Below, one piece after another: positions 1-10,070 of a stretch of DNA of 64,000 bases; within the stretch, counting starts at the first letter, position 1, and every line of letters begins with the position of its first letter. The notes under the pieces are model-generated. The model did not search any database. It was not told the DNA's origin and was given only the letters and a program-made list of their open reading frames with translations. This stretch comes from Undibacterium sp. KW1 (GTDB lineage: Bacteria > Pseudomonadota > Gammaproteobacteria > Burkholderiales > Burkholderiaceae_D), in assembly GCF_009937955.1 (NCBI RefSeq), contig NZ_AP018439.1, positions 3,534,001 through 3,598,000 on the forward strand, given 5' to 3'. The position numbers and the translations under genes are program-made.

Positions 1-2
1 CT

Positions 3-122
3 CTGGGCAAGCGCTTTGACCTGCGCCAGTTCCATGATGTGATACTCAGTGACGGCACCCTGCCATTGGCCTTATTGGAAGCAAAAGTCAACAAGTGGAT
101 AGACAGCCAAAAGACAAATTGA
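3..122 (+). CDS. DUF885 family protein, C-terminal end (partial)
   Basis: Only the last 39 residues are in the window, read in frame 3 and ending at a TGA. The tail contains GKRFDLRQFHDVIL followed by an LPLALLE-type segment. This is the usual C-terminal signature of DUF885 proteins, an M32-like alpha-helical metallopeptidase-related family that is often exported. The metal-binding part lies outside the window, so activity cannot be judged. The family call rests on a short segment recognised from memory. Confidence 0.6.
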   Translation: MGKRFDLRQFHDVILSDGTLPLALLEAKVNKWIDSQKTN

Positions 123-250
123 GCAAGTTTGGATTTATTTTCTATCGCTTGATTGACCTGTAACACTATCTGAAGCAGAATGAAACATAAGACTCATTCT
201 GCAAACTCATTTTCAAACTTATTTTCCAGCATAAGCAATATATCGAATAT

Positions 251-288
251 AGCACCGGGCTTGTTGATCAATAAACAAGCCCGGTGCT
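251..288. terminator. Strong 15-bp stem hairpin after the DUF885 gene
   Basis: AGCACCGGGCTTGTT pairs perfectly with the inverted copy ending at 288, around an 8-base loop. There is no T run on either side, so it may be a terminator of uncertain efficiency or an RNA 3'-end stabiliser. It sits between the DUF885 stop and the HDOD start. Confidence 0.5.
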
Positions 289-350
289 GACCGGCCGGGT
301 GTAGCTTGCACCTGTCATATGTTTGTTTAACTTGTGCAAAAGACATAGCG

Positions 351-1235
351 ATGAATAAAATCGATGCGCTCAACAGCATAGCTGAACAAGCCAAACGGGG
401 AGAGCTGGTTTTCCCCACGAATGTGGCGGCTTCCATTAAATTGCAGCAGACCCTGGATGACCCGGATTGCAGTATTGAAACGGCAACCAAACTGGTCTTG
501 AACGAACCCTTCCTGGCGGCCCGCATGGTCGCCATTGCCAATTCTGCCGCCTACAACCGCGGCAATGATGTCACCAATGTCAAGGCGGCCATCAGCCGTC
601 TGGGCTTCCGCACCCTGCGTGCGGTGGTTGCTTCGCTGGTGGTGCGACAACTCGCTGGCACCAGCAAGAACAAACAATTGCAGGCCATGACGAATAAGCT
701 GTGGGAGCATACGGCCCAGGTAGCAGCGCTGTCACGCGTCATTGCCAGGCGTATCACCAAGCTGGACCCGGACACAGCGATGTTTGCCGGTATCGTGCAT
801 GAAGTGGGAAATTTTTACCTGCTGTCCCGTGTCGATGAGTACCCTTCTCTCATAGAAAGGGATGAACCTGCACCAGATTCCAGCGCAGATGATCTGCCCT
901 CTTTCCTCGACACCATCATAGACCGCGAATCATCTGAATCACAAATCGGTGCCGCTGTGATCAAGAGCCTGATGCTGCCTAAGCAAGTGGTAGAAGCAGT
1001 AGAAGCCCTGTGGTTCGGGCTGCGTGCCATGCCGCCAGAAACCCTGGGGGATACGCTGTTACTGGCGAACGAACTGGCAACCACGCATTCACCCATGGAT
1101 ATCCATTCCTATGCCGAGGTGTCTGAACAGTATTCTTCAGAAATTGACTTTGTCGTCGGTGATGGTACTCTCAACAGCATACTGGAAGAATCAGAAGAAG
1201 AAGTCCAAACCCTGGCTGCGGCGTTGCAACTCTGA
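351..1235 (+). CDS. HDOD domain protein
   Basis: A 294-residue cytoplasmic protein with an HDOD domain over roughly residues 10-220. The domain shows the typical NEPFLAARMVAIANSAAYN stretch, a conserved LG(F)RTLR turn and, in place of the HD phosphohydrolase pair, FAGIVHEVGNF. HDOD proteins are catalytically degenerate HD relatives that act in c-di-GMP, chemotaxis and stress signalling; the partner here is unknown. The ATG at 351 is preferred over an upstream TTG at 306, because homologues start near MNKIDAL and the extra 15 residues look non-conserved. It stands alone and is followed by a good terminator. Confidence 0.85.
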   Translation: MNKIDALNSIAEQAKRGELVFPTNVAASIKLQQTLDDPDCSIETATKLVLNEPFLAARMVAIANSAAYNRGNDVTNVKAAISRLGFRTLRAVVASLVVRQLAGTSKNKQLQAMTNKLWEHTAQVAALSRVIARRITKLDPDTAMFAGIVHEVGNFYLLSRVDEYPSLIERDEPAPDSSADDLPSFLDTIIDRESSESQIGAAVIKSLMLPKQVVEAVEALWFGLRAMPPETLGDTLLLANELATTHSPMDIHSYAEVSEQYSSEIDFVVGDGTLNSILEESEEEVQTLAAALQL

Positions 1236-1264
1236 GTTTTTTTTAATTTCGCCTGCAACAAGAC

Positions 1265-1293
1265 CAAGGGAGCTTATGCTCCCTTGTTTTTTT
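1265..1293 (+). terminator. Rho-independent terminator of the HDOD gene
   Basis: CAAGGGAGC pairs with GCTCCCTTG around a TTAT loop and is followed by seven T. It also separates this gene from the convergent prpE end. Confidence 0.88.
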
Positions 1294-1338
1294 CAAAACA
1301 CGGTTTTCAATGCGTGGTTCTCAACCGTTCAGGCCCTT

Positions 1339-3228
1339 TCAGGCCTTCAGGGCCGCCCGGATTTGCTGCAAGGAAGAAGGGTCTTCTATCGTAGTCAAGT
1401 CACCGGCTTCACGCCCTTCACAGATCGCCTGTATGGAGCGGCGCAGCAATTTACCAGAACGTGTCTTTGGCAACACGTTGACGAAATGCACGCGTGATGG
1501 CCTGGCAACAGCGCCCAGTTGCTTATCCACCACGGCCATGACCTCGGCTTCCAGGCTGCGTTTTTGCTCTGGAGTCCCGGCAAGAGCGGGGTTTTTAAGT
1601 ATCGCAAAAGCAACCGCTACCTGCCCTTTGAGTTTGTCTTCAACACCTACCACCGCCACTTCAGAAATCTGAGCATGACTGGAAATACTTTCTTCTATTT
1701 CGCGTGTACCCAGACGATGTCCCGCTACGTTGATGACATCATCGGTACGGCCCAGGATGAAATAATAGCCGTCAGCATCCCTGATGCCCCAGTCGAAAGT
1801 GGAATATAACTGTTCATGCGAGAAATTGGACCAGTAAGTATTGACGAAGCGCTGGTCATCGCCATACACGGTTTGCATGCAGCCTGGTGGTAATGGGCCT
1901 TTGATGGCAACCACACCCTTTTCATTTGCCGCGCACTCAGCACCGGTGTTTTCATTGATGATGCGCACGTCATAGCCATACATGGCTACACCCGGACTAC
2001 CAAGGCGAGTGGCAGTCTGCTCAACGCCACGGGCAACCGACAGGATGGGCCAGCCCGTCTCGGTTTGCCAGTAATTGTCGATAATAGGGACGCCAAGCTC
2101 GCTTGCTATCCAGCTTGACGTAGTTTCATCGAGCGGCTCACCCGCCAGGTAAAGGGCTTTGAGCGAGGACAAATCATATTTGCGCATCAGCTCGGACGGA
2201 TGCTTTTTCAAGACACGTACGGCAGTCGGTGCCGAGAACATGCGCGTGACCTTGTATTTCTCGACTATGCTCCACCAGATGCCTGCGTCAGGACGTATAG
2301 GCGTGCCCTCATACATGATGGTGGCCATGCCAGCGATCAACGGGCCGTACACAATATAAGAGTGGCCGACCACCCAGCCTATGTCTGATGTCGCAAAATA
2401 AGTTTCACCTGGCTTGCCGCAGAAAATGTGCTTCATTGAGGACGCCAGTGCCACTGCGTAACCACCAACATCACGCTGCACGCCCTTGGGCTTGCCTGTC
2501 GTGCCTGAGGTGTACAAGACATAGGACATGGCATTGGATTCCAGCCAGGTCACAGGTATTTGCGCGTCCATCTGCTGCGCCCTTGCTGCCGCATAATCAA
2601 CATCACGCCCAGCTACGACTTGCATCGCATCTAGGCCACGATCGACCAGCAAGACATGCGCTGGCTTGTACTCAGCCAGGGCTATCGCTTCATCCAGCAA
2701 GGGCTTATAGGGTACGGCCTTGCCACCACGCATACCGGCATCAGCCGACACTACCAGCACGGGCCTCGCATCATCAATACGTGTGCCCAGGCTCTTTGAA
2801 GCAAAGCCACCAAATACGACGGAATGCACCGCACCTATGCGGGCACAGGCCAGCATCGCGAACGCTGCTTCAGCGATCATGGGCATATAGATCAATACCC
2901 GGTCGCCCTGCTTTACACCCAAGCCCAGCATGATGGCCGCCATGCGCTGCACTTCTGCATGCAGCTCGGCAAAGTTATAAGTTTTTTCGGTATTGGTTTC
3001 GGTAGAAATGGCGATCAGCGCAGGCTGGTCTGCCTGGCTAGCCAACCAGCGATCGACTGCGTTATGACAGAGATTGGTTTCACCACCGACATACCATTTG
3101 GCAAATGGCGGCTTGCTATGGTCGAGTACCTGATCATAAGGCTTGTGCCAGTCTATCAACCTCGCTTCTTTGGCCCAGAACCCTTGCGGGTCTTGTATAG
3201 ATTCCTGATAAAACGCTGCGTAGGTCAT
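1339..3228 (-). CDS. prpE: Propionyl-CoA synthetase PrpE
   Basis: Activates propionate to propionyl-CoA with ATP, feeding the methylcitrate cycle; cytoplasmic, acyl-adenylate-forming family. The 629 residues match the family length. An ACS N-terminal region is followed by the AMP-binding P-loop YTSGTTGKPKGV at about 239-250 and the C-terminal SGK lysine at about 593, which is the residue regulated by acetylation in known acyl-CoA synthetases. The start at 3228 has GAAGGAGAC just upstream; the longer frame back to 3270 adds 14 unlikely residues. It is the last gene of the prp operon, 146 nt after prpF, a gap large enough for an extra promoter, though none stands out. PrpE rather than AcsA is favoured by the context and the MTYAAFYQ start. 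Confidence 0.93.
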   Translation of the reverse strand: MTYAAFYQESIQDPQGFWAKEARLIDWHKPYDQVLDHSKPPFAKWYVGGETNLCHNAVDRWLASQADQPALIAISTETNTEKTYNFAELHAEVQRMAAIMLGLGVKQGDRVLIYMPMIAEAAFAMLACARIGAVHSVVFGGFASKSLGTRIDDARPVLVVSADAGMRGGKAVPYKPLLDEAIALAEYKPAHVLLVDRGLDAMQVVAGRDVDYAAARAQQMDAQIPVTWLESNAMSYVLYTSGTTGKPKGVQRDVGGYAVALASSMKHIFCGKPGETYFATSDIGWVVGHSYIVYGPLIAGMATIMYEGTPIRPDAGIWWSIVEKYKVTRMFSAPTAVRVLKKHPSELMRKYDLSSLKALYLAGEPLDETTSSWIASELGVPIIDNYWQTETGWPILSVARGVEQTATRLGSPGVAMYGYDVRIINENTGAECAANEKGVVAIKGPLPPGCMQTVYGDDQRFVNTYWSNFSHEQLYSTFDWGIRDADGYYFILGRTDDVINVAGHRLGTREIEESISSHAQISEVAVVGVEDKLKGQVAVAFAILKNPALAGTPEQKRSLEAEVMAVVDKQLGAVARPSRVHFVNVLPKTRSGKLLRRSIQAICEGREAGDLTTIEDPSSLQQIRAALKA

Positions 3229-3374
3229 GCTGTCTCCTTCGATATCACAAAATGTTCTTAACATTCGCATCGGCCCTGAGCATTAATTATTATTGTTGGA
3301 CAGTGGCGCTGGCACGTGGTGAGGCCTGCACTTTCACGTGCATAAAACTACTTCGTTTCAAATCCAAAATTTTG

Positions 3375-4559
3375 TCAGTCTGAGGGTACGCGTACCCAAC
3401 CTTCCATCAGTACGCGCGCACTGCGACTCATGATGGCCTTGGTAACACTCCATTCGCCATTGACTTGCGTTGCCTCGGCACCTACCCGCAAAGTACCGGA
3501 CGGGTGGCCAAAACGCACGGCAGTGCGTGCACCACCGCCAGCGGCAAGGTTCACCAGCGTGCCTGGTATCGCTGCCGCTGTACCGATGGCCACCGCTGCA
3601 GTACCCATCATCGCATGATGCAGCTTGCCCATGGACAGGGCGCGCACCAGCAAATCGATATCCGCTGCCTGGACTTGCTTGCCGCTGGATGAGGTGTAGT
3701 CAGCAGCCTTGGCAACAAAAGCTACCTTGGGGGTATGCTGACGTTGTGCAGCTTCAGAGATATCCTTGATCAGGCCCATGCGTAACGCGCCGTGGGCACG
3801 TATGGTCTCAAACATGGCCAGCGCCTTAACATCACTGTTGATGGCGTCCTGCAATTCTGTACCGGTATAGCCTATCGCTTCTGCATTGATGAAGATCGTG
3901 GGAATACCGGCATTGATCATGGTTGCCTTGAGCGCACCCACGCCAGGCACTTCCAGATCATCGACCAGATTACCTGTCGGGAACATGGAGCCACCTGCGC
4001 CCTCTTCATCGGCTGCCGGGTCCATGAATTCGAGCTGGACTTCTGCCGCCGGAAAGGTCACTCCATCGAGCTCAAAATCGCCAGTCTCCTGTACTGCACC
4101 ATCAGTCATCGGTACGTGGGCAATAATAGTCTTGCTGATATTTGCCTGCCAGACACGGATGGTGGCGATACCATTTTGTGGAATACGTTCAGCATCAACC
4201 AGGCCAGCGCTGATGGCAAAGGCACCGACTGCAGCAGACAGGTTGCCGCAATTGCCGCTCCAATCGACAAAGGCCTTGTCTATCGCCACCTGACCAAACA
4301 GGTAATCAACATCATGATCAGGCTTGCTACTTTTTGAGAGGATAACAGTCTTGCTGGTACTGGAAGTTGCGCCACCCATGCCATCGATCTGTTTACCGTA
4401 AGGGTCGGGGCTACCTATTACGCGCAACAACAATGCATCGCGTGCTGCGCCTGGCTGCTGAGCAGCCTCAGGCAAATCCTGCAGGCGGAAAAACACGCCC
4501 TTGCTAGTGCCACCGCGCATATAGGTCGCCGGGATTTTGATTTGTGGGAGGTGGGCCAT
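3375..4559 (-). CDS. prpF: PrpF, AcnD-accessory isomerase
   Basis: A 394-residue PrpF-family protein starting MAHLPQIKIPATYMRGGTSK, with the MRGGTSKGVFF motif near residue 15 and the GNCGNLSAAVGAFA motif in the middle. Both are typical of this two-fold diaminopimelate-epimerase-like fold. PrpF is required in vivo with AcnD and is thought to isomerise the AcnD product (trans- to cis-2-methylaconitate), so it belongs to the AcnD version of the methylcitrate cycle rather than the PrpD version. It follows acnD by 89 nt. Confidence 0.93.
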   Translation of the reverse strand: MAHLPQIKIPATYMRGGTSKGVFFRLQDLPEAAQQPGAARDALLLRVIGSPDPYGKQIDGMGGATSSTSKTVILSKSSKPDHDVDYLFGQVAIDKAFVDWSGNCGNLSAAVGAFAISAGLVDAERIPQNGIATIRVWQANISKTIIAHVPMTDGAVQETGDFELDGVTFPAAEVQLEFMDPAADEEGAGGSMFPTGNLVDDLEVPGVGALKATMINAGIPTIFINAEAIGYTGTELQDAINSDVKALAMFETIRAHGALRMGLIKDISEAAQRQHTPKVAFVAKAADYTSSSGKQVQAADIDLLVRALSMGKLHHAMMGTAAVAIGTAAAIPGTLVNLAAGGGARTAVRFGHPSGTLRVGAEATQVNGEWSVTKAIMSRSARVLMEGWVRVPSD

Positions 4560-4648
4560 ATACTTCTCTTTAAAATTTCTCTTTTTAATTCAACTCAAAT
4601 CCAGCACTTTTCCATCAAGAAAAGCACTGGAAATATATCGCATGAAAC

Positions 4649-7243
4649 TTACGCAGCCTTGACAGATTCCAGGAAGTCTTGCGCAAAACGCTGCAAGACA
4701 CCACCGGCTTCGTAAATAGATACTTCTTCTGCAGTATCGAGGCGGCACAGCACAGGCACTGCCACTGATTCACCATTCTTGCGGTTGATGATCAGGGTCA
4801 GGGTTGCACGCGGCATGCGATCACCGATGACGTCAAAGGTCTCTGTGCCGTCTATGTTCAGCGTCAGGCGGTTCACGCCTGGCAAGAACTCCAGCGGCAA
4901 GACACCCATGCCCACCAGGTTGGTGCGGTGTATGCGCTCAAAGCCTTCAGCGACAATCACTTCTACACCCGCCAGGCGCACGCCCTTGGCGGCCCAGTCA
5001 CGCGAAGAACCCTGGCCATAATCGGCACCGGCAATCACGATCAGCGGCTGCTTGCGTTCCATGTAAGTTTCGATCGCTTCCCACATGCGAGTGATCTGAC
5101 CTTCTGGTTCTATACGTGCCAGTGAACCTGCCTTGACCTTGCCATCAACCACGACCATTTCATTTTTCAGAGTCGGGTTGGCGAAAGTCGCACGTTGCGC
5201 CGTCAAATGGTCGCCACGGTGAGTAGCATAAGAATTGAAATCCTCTTCTGGCAAGCCCATCTTGGCGAGGTATTCACCAGCGGCACTGTCGAGCATGATG
5301 GCGTTTGATGGTGACAGATGATCAGTCGTGATGTTGTCACCCAATACTGCCAGCGCACGCATGCCCTTCATGCTGCGCGCGCCTGCCAGCGCGCCTTCCC
5401 AATACGGTGGGCGACGGATATAGGTGGTCTGTGGACGCCAGTCATAAAGGGGGCTGACTTTCTCGCCATCATCTGCCTGTTTGGCAAACATGGGGATATA
5501 CACTTTACGGAATTGCTCAGGCTTGACGCTGGCAGCCACCACGGCATCAATCTCTTCATCCGTAGGCCAGATATCTTTCAAGGTCACCGGCTTGCCTGCT
5601 GCATCCAGGCCCAGCACATCTCTCTCGATATCAAAACGGATAGTGCCAGCAATCGCATATGCGACTACCAGTGGTGGTGAAGCCAGGAAGGCCTGTTGCG
5701 CATACGGATGGATACGGCCATCAAAATTGCGGTTACCCGACAACACAGCCGTCGCATACAGATCACGGTCTATGATTTCTTTCTGGATGACAGGATCAAG
5801 CGCACCCGACATGCCATTGCAGGATGTGCAAGCGTAAGCGACCACGCCAAAGCCCAATTGTTCCAGCTCAGGCATGAGATTGGCTTCTTCGAGGTACAGG
5901 GTCACCGCCTTGGAACCAGGGGCCAGTGAACTCTTGACCCAGGGTTTGCGAGTCAGCCCCAGCTTGTTGGCATTGCGTGCCAGCAAACCGGCAGCCACCA
6001 TATTGCGTGGATTATTGGTGTTGGTGCAGCTGGTAATCGCAGCGATGATGACGGCGCCGTCTGGCATCAAGCCAGGCTCATTTTCTACCGTACCACTGAT
6101 GCCGCGCGCTGCCAGTTCAGACGTTGGCACGCGCTTATGAGGGTTGGATGGGCCAGCGATGTTGCGCACGACAGAAGACAGGTCAAACTTCAGTACGCGT
6201 TCATATTCTGCATTCTTCAGAGTATCTGCCCACAGGCCGGTTTCTTTGGCATAGGTTTCTACCAGCTTGACGAGTTCATCATCACGGCCTGTGAGTTTCA
6301 GGTACTTGATGGTTTGCTCATCGATGTAGAACATCGCCGCAGTGGAACCAAATTCAGGTGCCATGTTGGAAATAGTGGCGCGGTCACCCAGGGTCAGGTG
6401 AGATGCACCTTCGCCATAAAATTCCAGATAAGACGAGACGACTTTTTGATTGCGCAAGAATTCTGTCAATGCCAACACCGTGTCTGTAGCGGTGATACCT
6501 TCCTGCGGTTTGCCAGTAAGTTCCACACCAATAATGTCTGGCAGACGCATCCAGGATGCACGACCGAGCATGACACTTTCTGCTTCCAGGCCACCAACAC
6601 CAATCGCGATCACACCAAGTGCATCCACCATAGGGGTATGGCTGTCTGTGCCCACCAGAGTATCCGGGTAAGCGACACCGTCTGTGACCTGCACCACCGG
6701 CGACATGCGTTCCAGATTGATCTGATGCAGAATGCCATTACCAGGCGGGATCACATCAACATTCTTGAATGCCTTCTTGGTCCAGTTGATGAAATCAAAC
6801 CTGTCTTCATTGCGCCTGTCTTCAATCGCACGATTCTTGTCGAAAGCGTCGGGATCAAAACCACCGCATTCAACCGCCAGAGAATGATCGACCACCAGTT
6901 GGGTAGGTACGACAGGATTGACCAATGCAGGGTCACCGCCTTGCAAGGCTATCGCATCGCGCAAACCAGCCAGATCGACCAAGGCAGTCTGGCCGAGGAT
7001 GTCATGGCAAACCACGCGCGCCGGGAACCATGGAAAATCCAGGTCGCGCTTGCGTTCTATGAACTGACGCAGGGAATCAGTCAGCGTAGCGGGATCACAG
7101 CGGCGCACAAGGTTTTCTGCCAGTACGCGTGAAGTGTATGGCAACTTGTCATACGCACCAGGCACGATAGCATCGACGGCAGCACGTGTATCGAAATAAT
7201 CCAGGGTGGTACCGGGTAGTGGCTTGCGGAATTGAGTATTCAT
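4649..7243 (-). CDS. acnD: Fe/S-dependent 2-methylisocitrate dehydratase AcnD
   Basis: An 864-residue aconitase-family enzyme that dehydrates 2-methylcitrate. The 4Fe-4S ligands are visible in SCTNTNN and CTSCNGMSG, and the C-terminal swivel domain has DYGQGSSRDWAAKGV. The sequence starts MNTQFRKPLPGTTLDYFD, the AcnD type of N-terminus rather than AcnA, and prpF is directly downstream, which separates it from housekeeping aconitases. Several long frames on the opposite strand here are shadows of this gene. It lies 40 nt downstream of the GNAT gene in the operon. Confidence 0.95.
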   Translation of the reverse strand: MNTQFRKPLPGTTLDYFDTRAAVDAIVPGAYDKLPYTSRVLAENLVRRCDPATLTDSLRQFIERKRDLDFPWFPARVVCHDILGQTALVDLAGLRDAIALQGGDPALVNPVVPTQLVVDHSLAVECGGFDPDAFDKNRAIEDRRNEDRFDFINWTKKAFKNVDVIPPGNGILHQINLERMSPVVQVTDGVAYPDTLVGTDSHTPMVDALGVIAIGVGGLEAESVMLGRASWMRLPDIIGVELTGKPQEGITATDTVLALTEFLRNQKVVSSYLEFYGEGASHLTLGDRATISNMAPEFGSTAAMFYIDEQTIKYLKLTGRDDELVKLVETYAKETGLWADTLKNAEYERVLKFDLSSVVRNIAGPSNPHKRVPTSELAARGISGTVENEPGLMPDGAVIIAAITSCTNTNNPRNMVAAGLLARNANKLGLTRKPWVKSSLAPGSKAVTLYLEEANLMPELEQLGFGVVAYACTSCNGMSGALDPVIQKEIIDRDLYATAVLSGNRNFDGRIHPYAQQAFLASPPLVVAYAIAGTIRFDIERDVLGLDAAGKPVTLKDIWPTDEEIDAVVAASVKPEQFRKVYIPMFAKQADDGEKVSPLYDWRPQTTYIRRPPYWEGALAGARSMKGMRALAVLGDNITTDHLSPSNAIMLDSAAGEYLAKMGLPEEDFNSYATHRGDHLTAQRATFANPTLKNEMVVVDGKVKAGSLARIEPEGQITRMWEAIETYMERKQPLIVIAGADYGQGSSRDWAAKGVRLAGVEVIVAEGFERIHRTNLVGMGVLPLEFLPGVNRLTLNIDGTETFDVIGDRMPRATLTLIINRKNGESVAVPVLCRLDTAEEVSIYEAGGVLQRFAQDFLESVKAA

Positions 7244-7283
7244 GGCTCGCTATTTCTTAGATATTAATATTGGGTAAAACAGC

Positions 7284-7757
7284 TCAGAGTTGCAATTTGA
7301 AGCCTTCATGGGACGCCGTGAAGCCCATGCTTCCGTAGAATCTGTGCGCCTGTATGCGCTTCTTGTCGCTAGTCAGTTGCACCAGCTGGCAACCCCGTTC
7401 GCGCGCCAGTTGTATTGCCTGCTCTATGAACCAGTGGCCTATGCCCTGGCCGCGCAGATAGCCATCAACCCGCACGCTTTCTATCATGGCGCGGGTAGCG
7501 CCTTTTCTGCTCAGGCCGGGGATGAAAGTGACCTGCTGCATCGCAATGATGCGACCATCCATCTCGGCCACCATCAGGAACTGGTTGTCGTCAGCTGTTA
7601 TACGGTCAAAGGCTTCTGCATAACATGCCGCATCCGACCCGACGCCTTCACGATTTTTGCCCAGATCATCATCGGCGATGAGTTCCAGCAGGCGCGGCAG
7701 ATCCTGCTTCACAGCGCGTCTGATGCTGAGCTTAGAAAGGTCTGCCTGCACTTTCAT
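7284..7757 (-). CDS. GNAT family N-acetyltransferase inside the prp operon
   Basis: A 157-residue single-domain acetyltransferase. The acetyl-CoA loop is seen in VDGYLRGQGIGHWFIEQAI (R-x-x-G-x-G/A type) and the C-terminal beta-bulge in AHRFYGSMGF. It lies between prpC and acnD with short gaps, so it is very likely co-transcribed. The substrate is unknown. A protein-lysine acetyltransferase acting on PrpE would make sense, because propionyl-CoA synthetases are silenced by lysine acylation, but that is an inference from position; small-molecule or antibiotic acetylation is equally open. Confidence 0.85.
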   Translation of the reverse strand: MKVQADLSKLSIRRAVKQDLPRLLELIADDDLGKNREGVGSDAACYAEAFDRITADDNQFLMVAEMDGRIIAMQQVTFIPGLSRKGATRAMIESVRVDGYLRGQGIGHWFIEQAIQLARERGCQLVQLTSDKKRIQAHRFYGSMGFTASHEGFKLQL

Positions 7758-7790
7758 CTTGCAACCTCTGGCTTATTTATGCTCGTTGAT

Positions 7791-8939
7791 TTATTTGCGT
7801 TTACTCAATGGAACAAATTTCAGGTCTTCAGGACCTACATAATTGGCACTAGGACGAATGATCTTGTTGTCGATACGCTGTTCTATAATGTGCGCCGCCC
7901 AGCCGGATGTGCGGGCGATCACGAACAAAGGTGTGAACATCGCAGTTGGCACACCCATCATGTGATAAGACACGGCAGAGAACCAGTCCAGGTTAGGGAA
8001 CATCTTTTTGATATCCCACATCACGGTTTCCAGACGTTCAGCAATATCAAACATCTTCATCGCGCCGGCTTCTTTGGAGAGGTTGCGCGCCACTTCCTTG
8101 ATGACCTTGTTACGTGGATCAGAGATGGTATACACAGGGTGACCGAAACCGATCACGACTTCCTTGTTTTCTACGCGCTTCTTGATATCGGCTTCTGCTT
8201 CGTCAGGATTGTCATAACGCTTCTGGATTTCAAACGCGACTTCATTCGCGCCGCCATGTTTAGGGCCGCGCAAAGCGCCGATCGCGCCAGTAATGGCGGA
8301 ATACATGTCAGAACCTGTGCCAGCAATGACGCGGCCAGTAAAGGTGGATGCATTGAACTCATGCTCTGCATACAGTATCAATGAGGTATGCATGGCTTTT
8401 TCCCATGATGCGCTTGGTTTTTCGCCATGCAGCAGATGCAGGAAATGACCACCTATGGATTCATCATCAGTTTCTGTCTCTATGCGTTTGCCATTATGGC
8501 TGTAGTGGTACCAGTACAGCAGCATGGAGCCCAGCGATGCCATCAGGCGGTCAGCGATGTCGCGTGCGCCCGGGGTATTGTGATCATCTTTTTCTGGCAA
8601 CACACAACCCAGTGCAGACACACCAGTGCGCATGACATCCATAGGGTGGGACGATGCAGGCAGCCATTCCAGTGCTGCCTTGACATTGGCTGGCAAGCCG
8701 CGCAAGGCTTTCAGCTTGGCTTTGTAGCCACGCAATTCTGCGACGGTAGGCAATTTGCCATGCACCAGCAAATGGGCAATTTCTTCAAACTCGCAGGTGT
8801 CAGCCACATCCAGGATGTCGTAGCCGCGGTAATGCAGGTCGTTACCGGTTTTGCCTACAGTACACAGGGCAGTATTACCAGCAGTAACGCCAGACAGGGC
8901 AACGGATTTCTTAGGTTTGAAAGGAACTGCTTCAGTCAT
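7791..8939 (-). CDS. prpC: 2-methylcitrate synthase PrpC
   Basis: A 382-residue citrate synthase-fold enzyme condensing propionyl-CoA with oxaloacetate. Catalytic regions are visible: the first His in GPKHGGANE, the second in GFGHPVY, and the [12 protein letters not shown] substrate loop. The length is that of the short PrpC class and not of the GltA type. It follows prpB by 85 nt in the same operon. Confidence 0.94.
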   Translation of the reverse strand: MTEAVPFKPKKSVALSGVTAGNTALCTVGKTGNDLHYRGYDILDVADTCEFEEIAHLLVHGKLPTVAELRGYKAKLKALRGLPANVKAALEWLPASSHPMDVMRTGVSALGCVLPEKDDHNTPGARDIADRLMASLGSMLLYWYHYSHNGKRIETETDDESIGGHFLHLLHGEKPSASWEKAMHTSLILYAEHEFNASTFTGRVIAGTGSDMYSAITGAIGALRGPKHGGANEVAFEIQKRYDNPDEAEADIKKRVENKEVVIGFGHPVYTISDPRNKVIKEVARNLSKEAGAMKMFDIAERLETVMWDIKKMFPNLDWFSAVSYHMMGVPTAMFTPLFVIARTSGWAAHIIEQRIDNKIIRPSANYVGPEDLKFVPLSKRK

Positions 8940-9024
8940 GATTATTTCTCCAGAGGTTCATATTCAGGGCTGTTCCCACCCTCCAGCTTGATGCAGCGCA
9001 AGGACGGGACAGCTTATATCATTA

Positions 9025-9915
9025 TTATTTGGCTTTTTGCTGAGCAAACAGAGCATCGAGCTTTTGTTCAAAGTCGTGGTAATTGATGCGTTCATACAAT
9101 TCCATACGGGTCTGCATGGTATCGACGACATTCTTTTGCGTGCCATCACGGCGTATCGCGCCATAAACGTTTTCTGCAGCCTTGTTCATGGCACGGAAAG
9201 CGGACAATGGATACAAGACCAGGCCCACATCCACAGCGGCCAGTTCTTGGACCGAATATAAAGGAGTAGCACCAAATTCAGTGATGTTTGCCAGGATAGG
9301 TACTTTGACGGCATTGGCGAATTGCTTGTACATCGCCAGTTCAGTGATCGCTTCCGGGAAGATCATATCGGCGCCTGCTTCTACGCATGCCAGGGCGCGG
9401 TCTATCGCTGCGTCCAGACCTTCAACTGCCAGCGCGTCAGTACGCGCCATGATGACGAAGTTGTCGTCAGTACGCGCATCGACTGCAGCTTTTACGCGGT
9501 CCACCATTTCCTGTTTGCTGACAATTTCCTTGCCAGGACGATGGCCGCAGCGCTTGGCACCTACCTGGTCTTCGATATGGATCGCGGCAGCGCCAAACTT
9601 GATCATGGATTTGACAGTGCGCGCCACATTGAAGGCAGAGGAACCAAAACCGGTATCCACATCGACCAGCAAAGGCAGGTCGCAAACATCGGTAATGCGG
9701 CGTACATCGGTCAGGACATCGTCAAGATTGGAAATACCCAGGTCAGGCAAACCCAGGGAGCCGGCAGCGACACCGCCGCCAGAAAGGTAGATCGCCTTGA
9801 AACCAGCACGCTTAGCCAGCAAGGCATGGTTGGCATTGATTGCACCGACGACTTGCAGAGGGGATTCTTCCTGCATCGCCTTGCGGAAGGCGGCACCTGC
9901 GGAGTATGTACTCAT
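9025..9915 (-). CDS. prpB: 2-methylisocitrate lyase PrpB
   Basis: A 296-residue PEP mutase/isocitrate lyase superfamily enzyme that splits 2-methylisocitrate into pyruvate and succinate. The signature KRCGH (catalytic Cys) and the metal-binding DVDTGFG are present, and the product starts [14 protein letters not shown]. It is the promoter-proximal gene of the prp operon, about 40 nt downstream of the sigma-54 promoter at 9957-9973. Confidence 0.95.
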   Translation of the reverse strand: MSTYSAGAAFRKAMQEESPLQVVGAINANHALLAKRAGFKAIYLSGGGVAAGSLGLPDLGISNLDDVLTDVRRITDVCDLPLLVDVDTGFGSSAFNVARTVKSMIKFGAAAIHIEDQVGAKRCGHRPGKEIVSKQEMVDRVKAAVDARTDDNFVIMARTDALAVEGLDAAIDRALACVEAGADMIFPEAITELAMYKQFANAVKVPILANITEFGATPLYSVQELAAVDVGLVLYPLSAFRAMNKAAENVYGAIRRDGTQKNVVDTMQTRMELYERINYHDFEQKLDALFAQQKAK

Positions 9916-9956
9916 GTGTATGCTTTCAGGTTAATGAACAGATTCTGGCATCCGTA

Positions 9957-9973
9957 TTGCAATCAGTGTGCCA
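9957..9973 (-). promoter_or_regulatory. Sigma-54 (-24/-12) promoter of the prp operon
   Basis: On the minus strand the bases read TGGCAC, five bases, then TTGCAA, an exact match to the TGGCAC-N5-TTGCW consensus. The start would fall near 9946, about 30 nt before prpB. A sigma-54 promoter is what PrpR, a sigma-54 activator, requires. Confidence 0.9.
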
Positions 9974-10015
9974 GCATGCGTGGGATCACTACTGTTTCAG
10001 TCTGATATGCATATA

Positions 10016-10028
10016 AATCAAACACTTA
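10016..10028. promoter_or_regulatory. IHF binding site between PrpR sites and prp promoter
   Basis: AATCAAACACTTA matches WATCARNNNNTTR at every position. It lies between the enhancer-like dyads at 10071-10121 and the sigma-54 promoter, the usual place for a DNA-bending site. IHF dependence of prp expression is known in Salmonella. Confidence 0.65.
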
Positions 10029-10070
10029 TTCGTCAAGCCAGGATAATAAATCCTGTTCAGTAACGCAGTT

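Noticed and set aside
6137..7132. 331-residue frame opposite acnD
   Set aside because: Shadow of acnD; no ribosome site or recognisable domain.
7290..8384. 364-residue frame opposite the GNAT and prpC genes
   Set aside because: Spans two real genes and their gap on the opposite strand; composition is that of an antisense frame.
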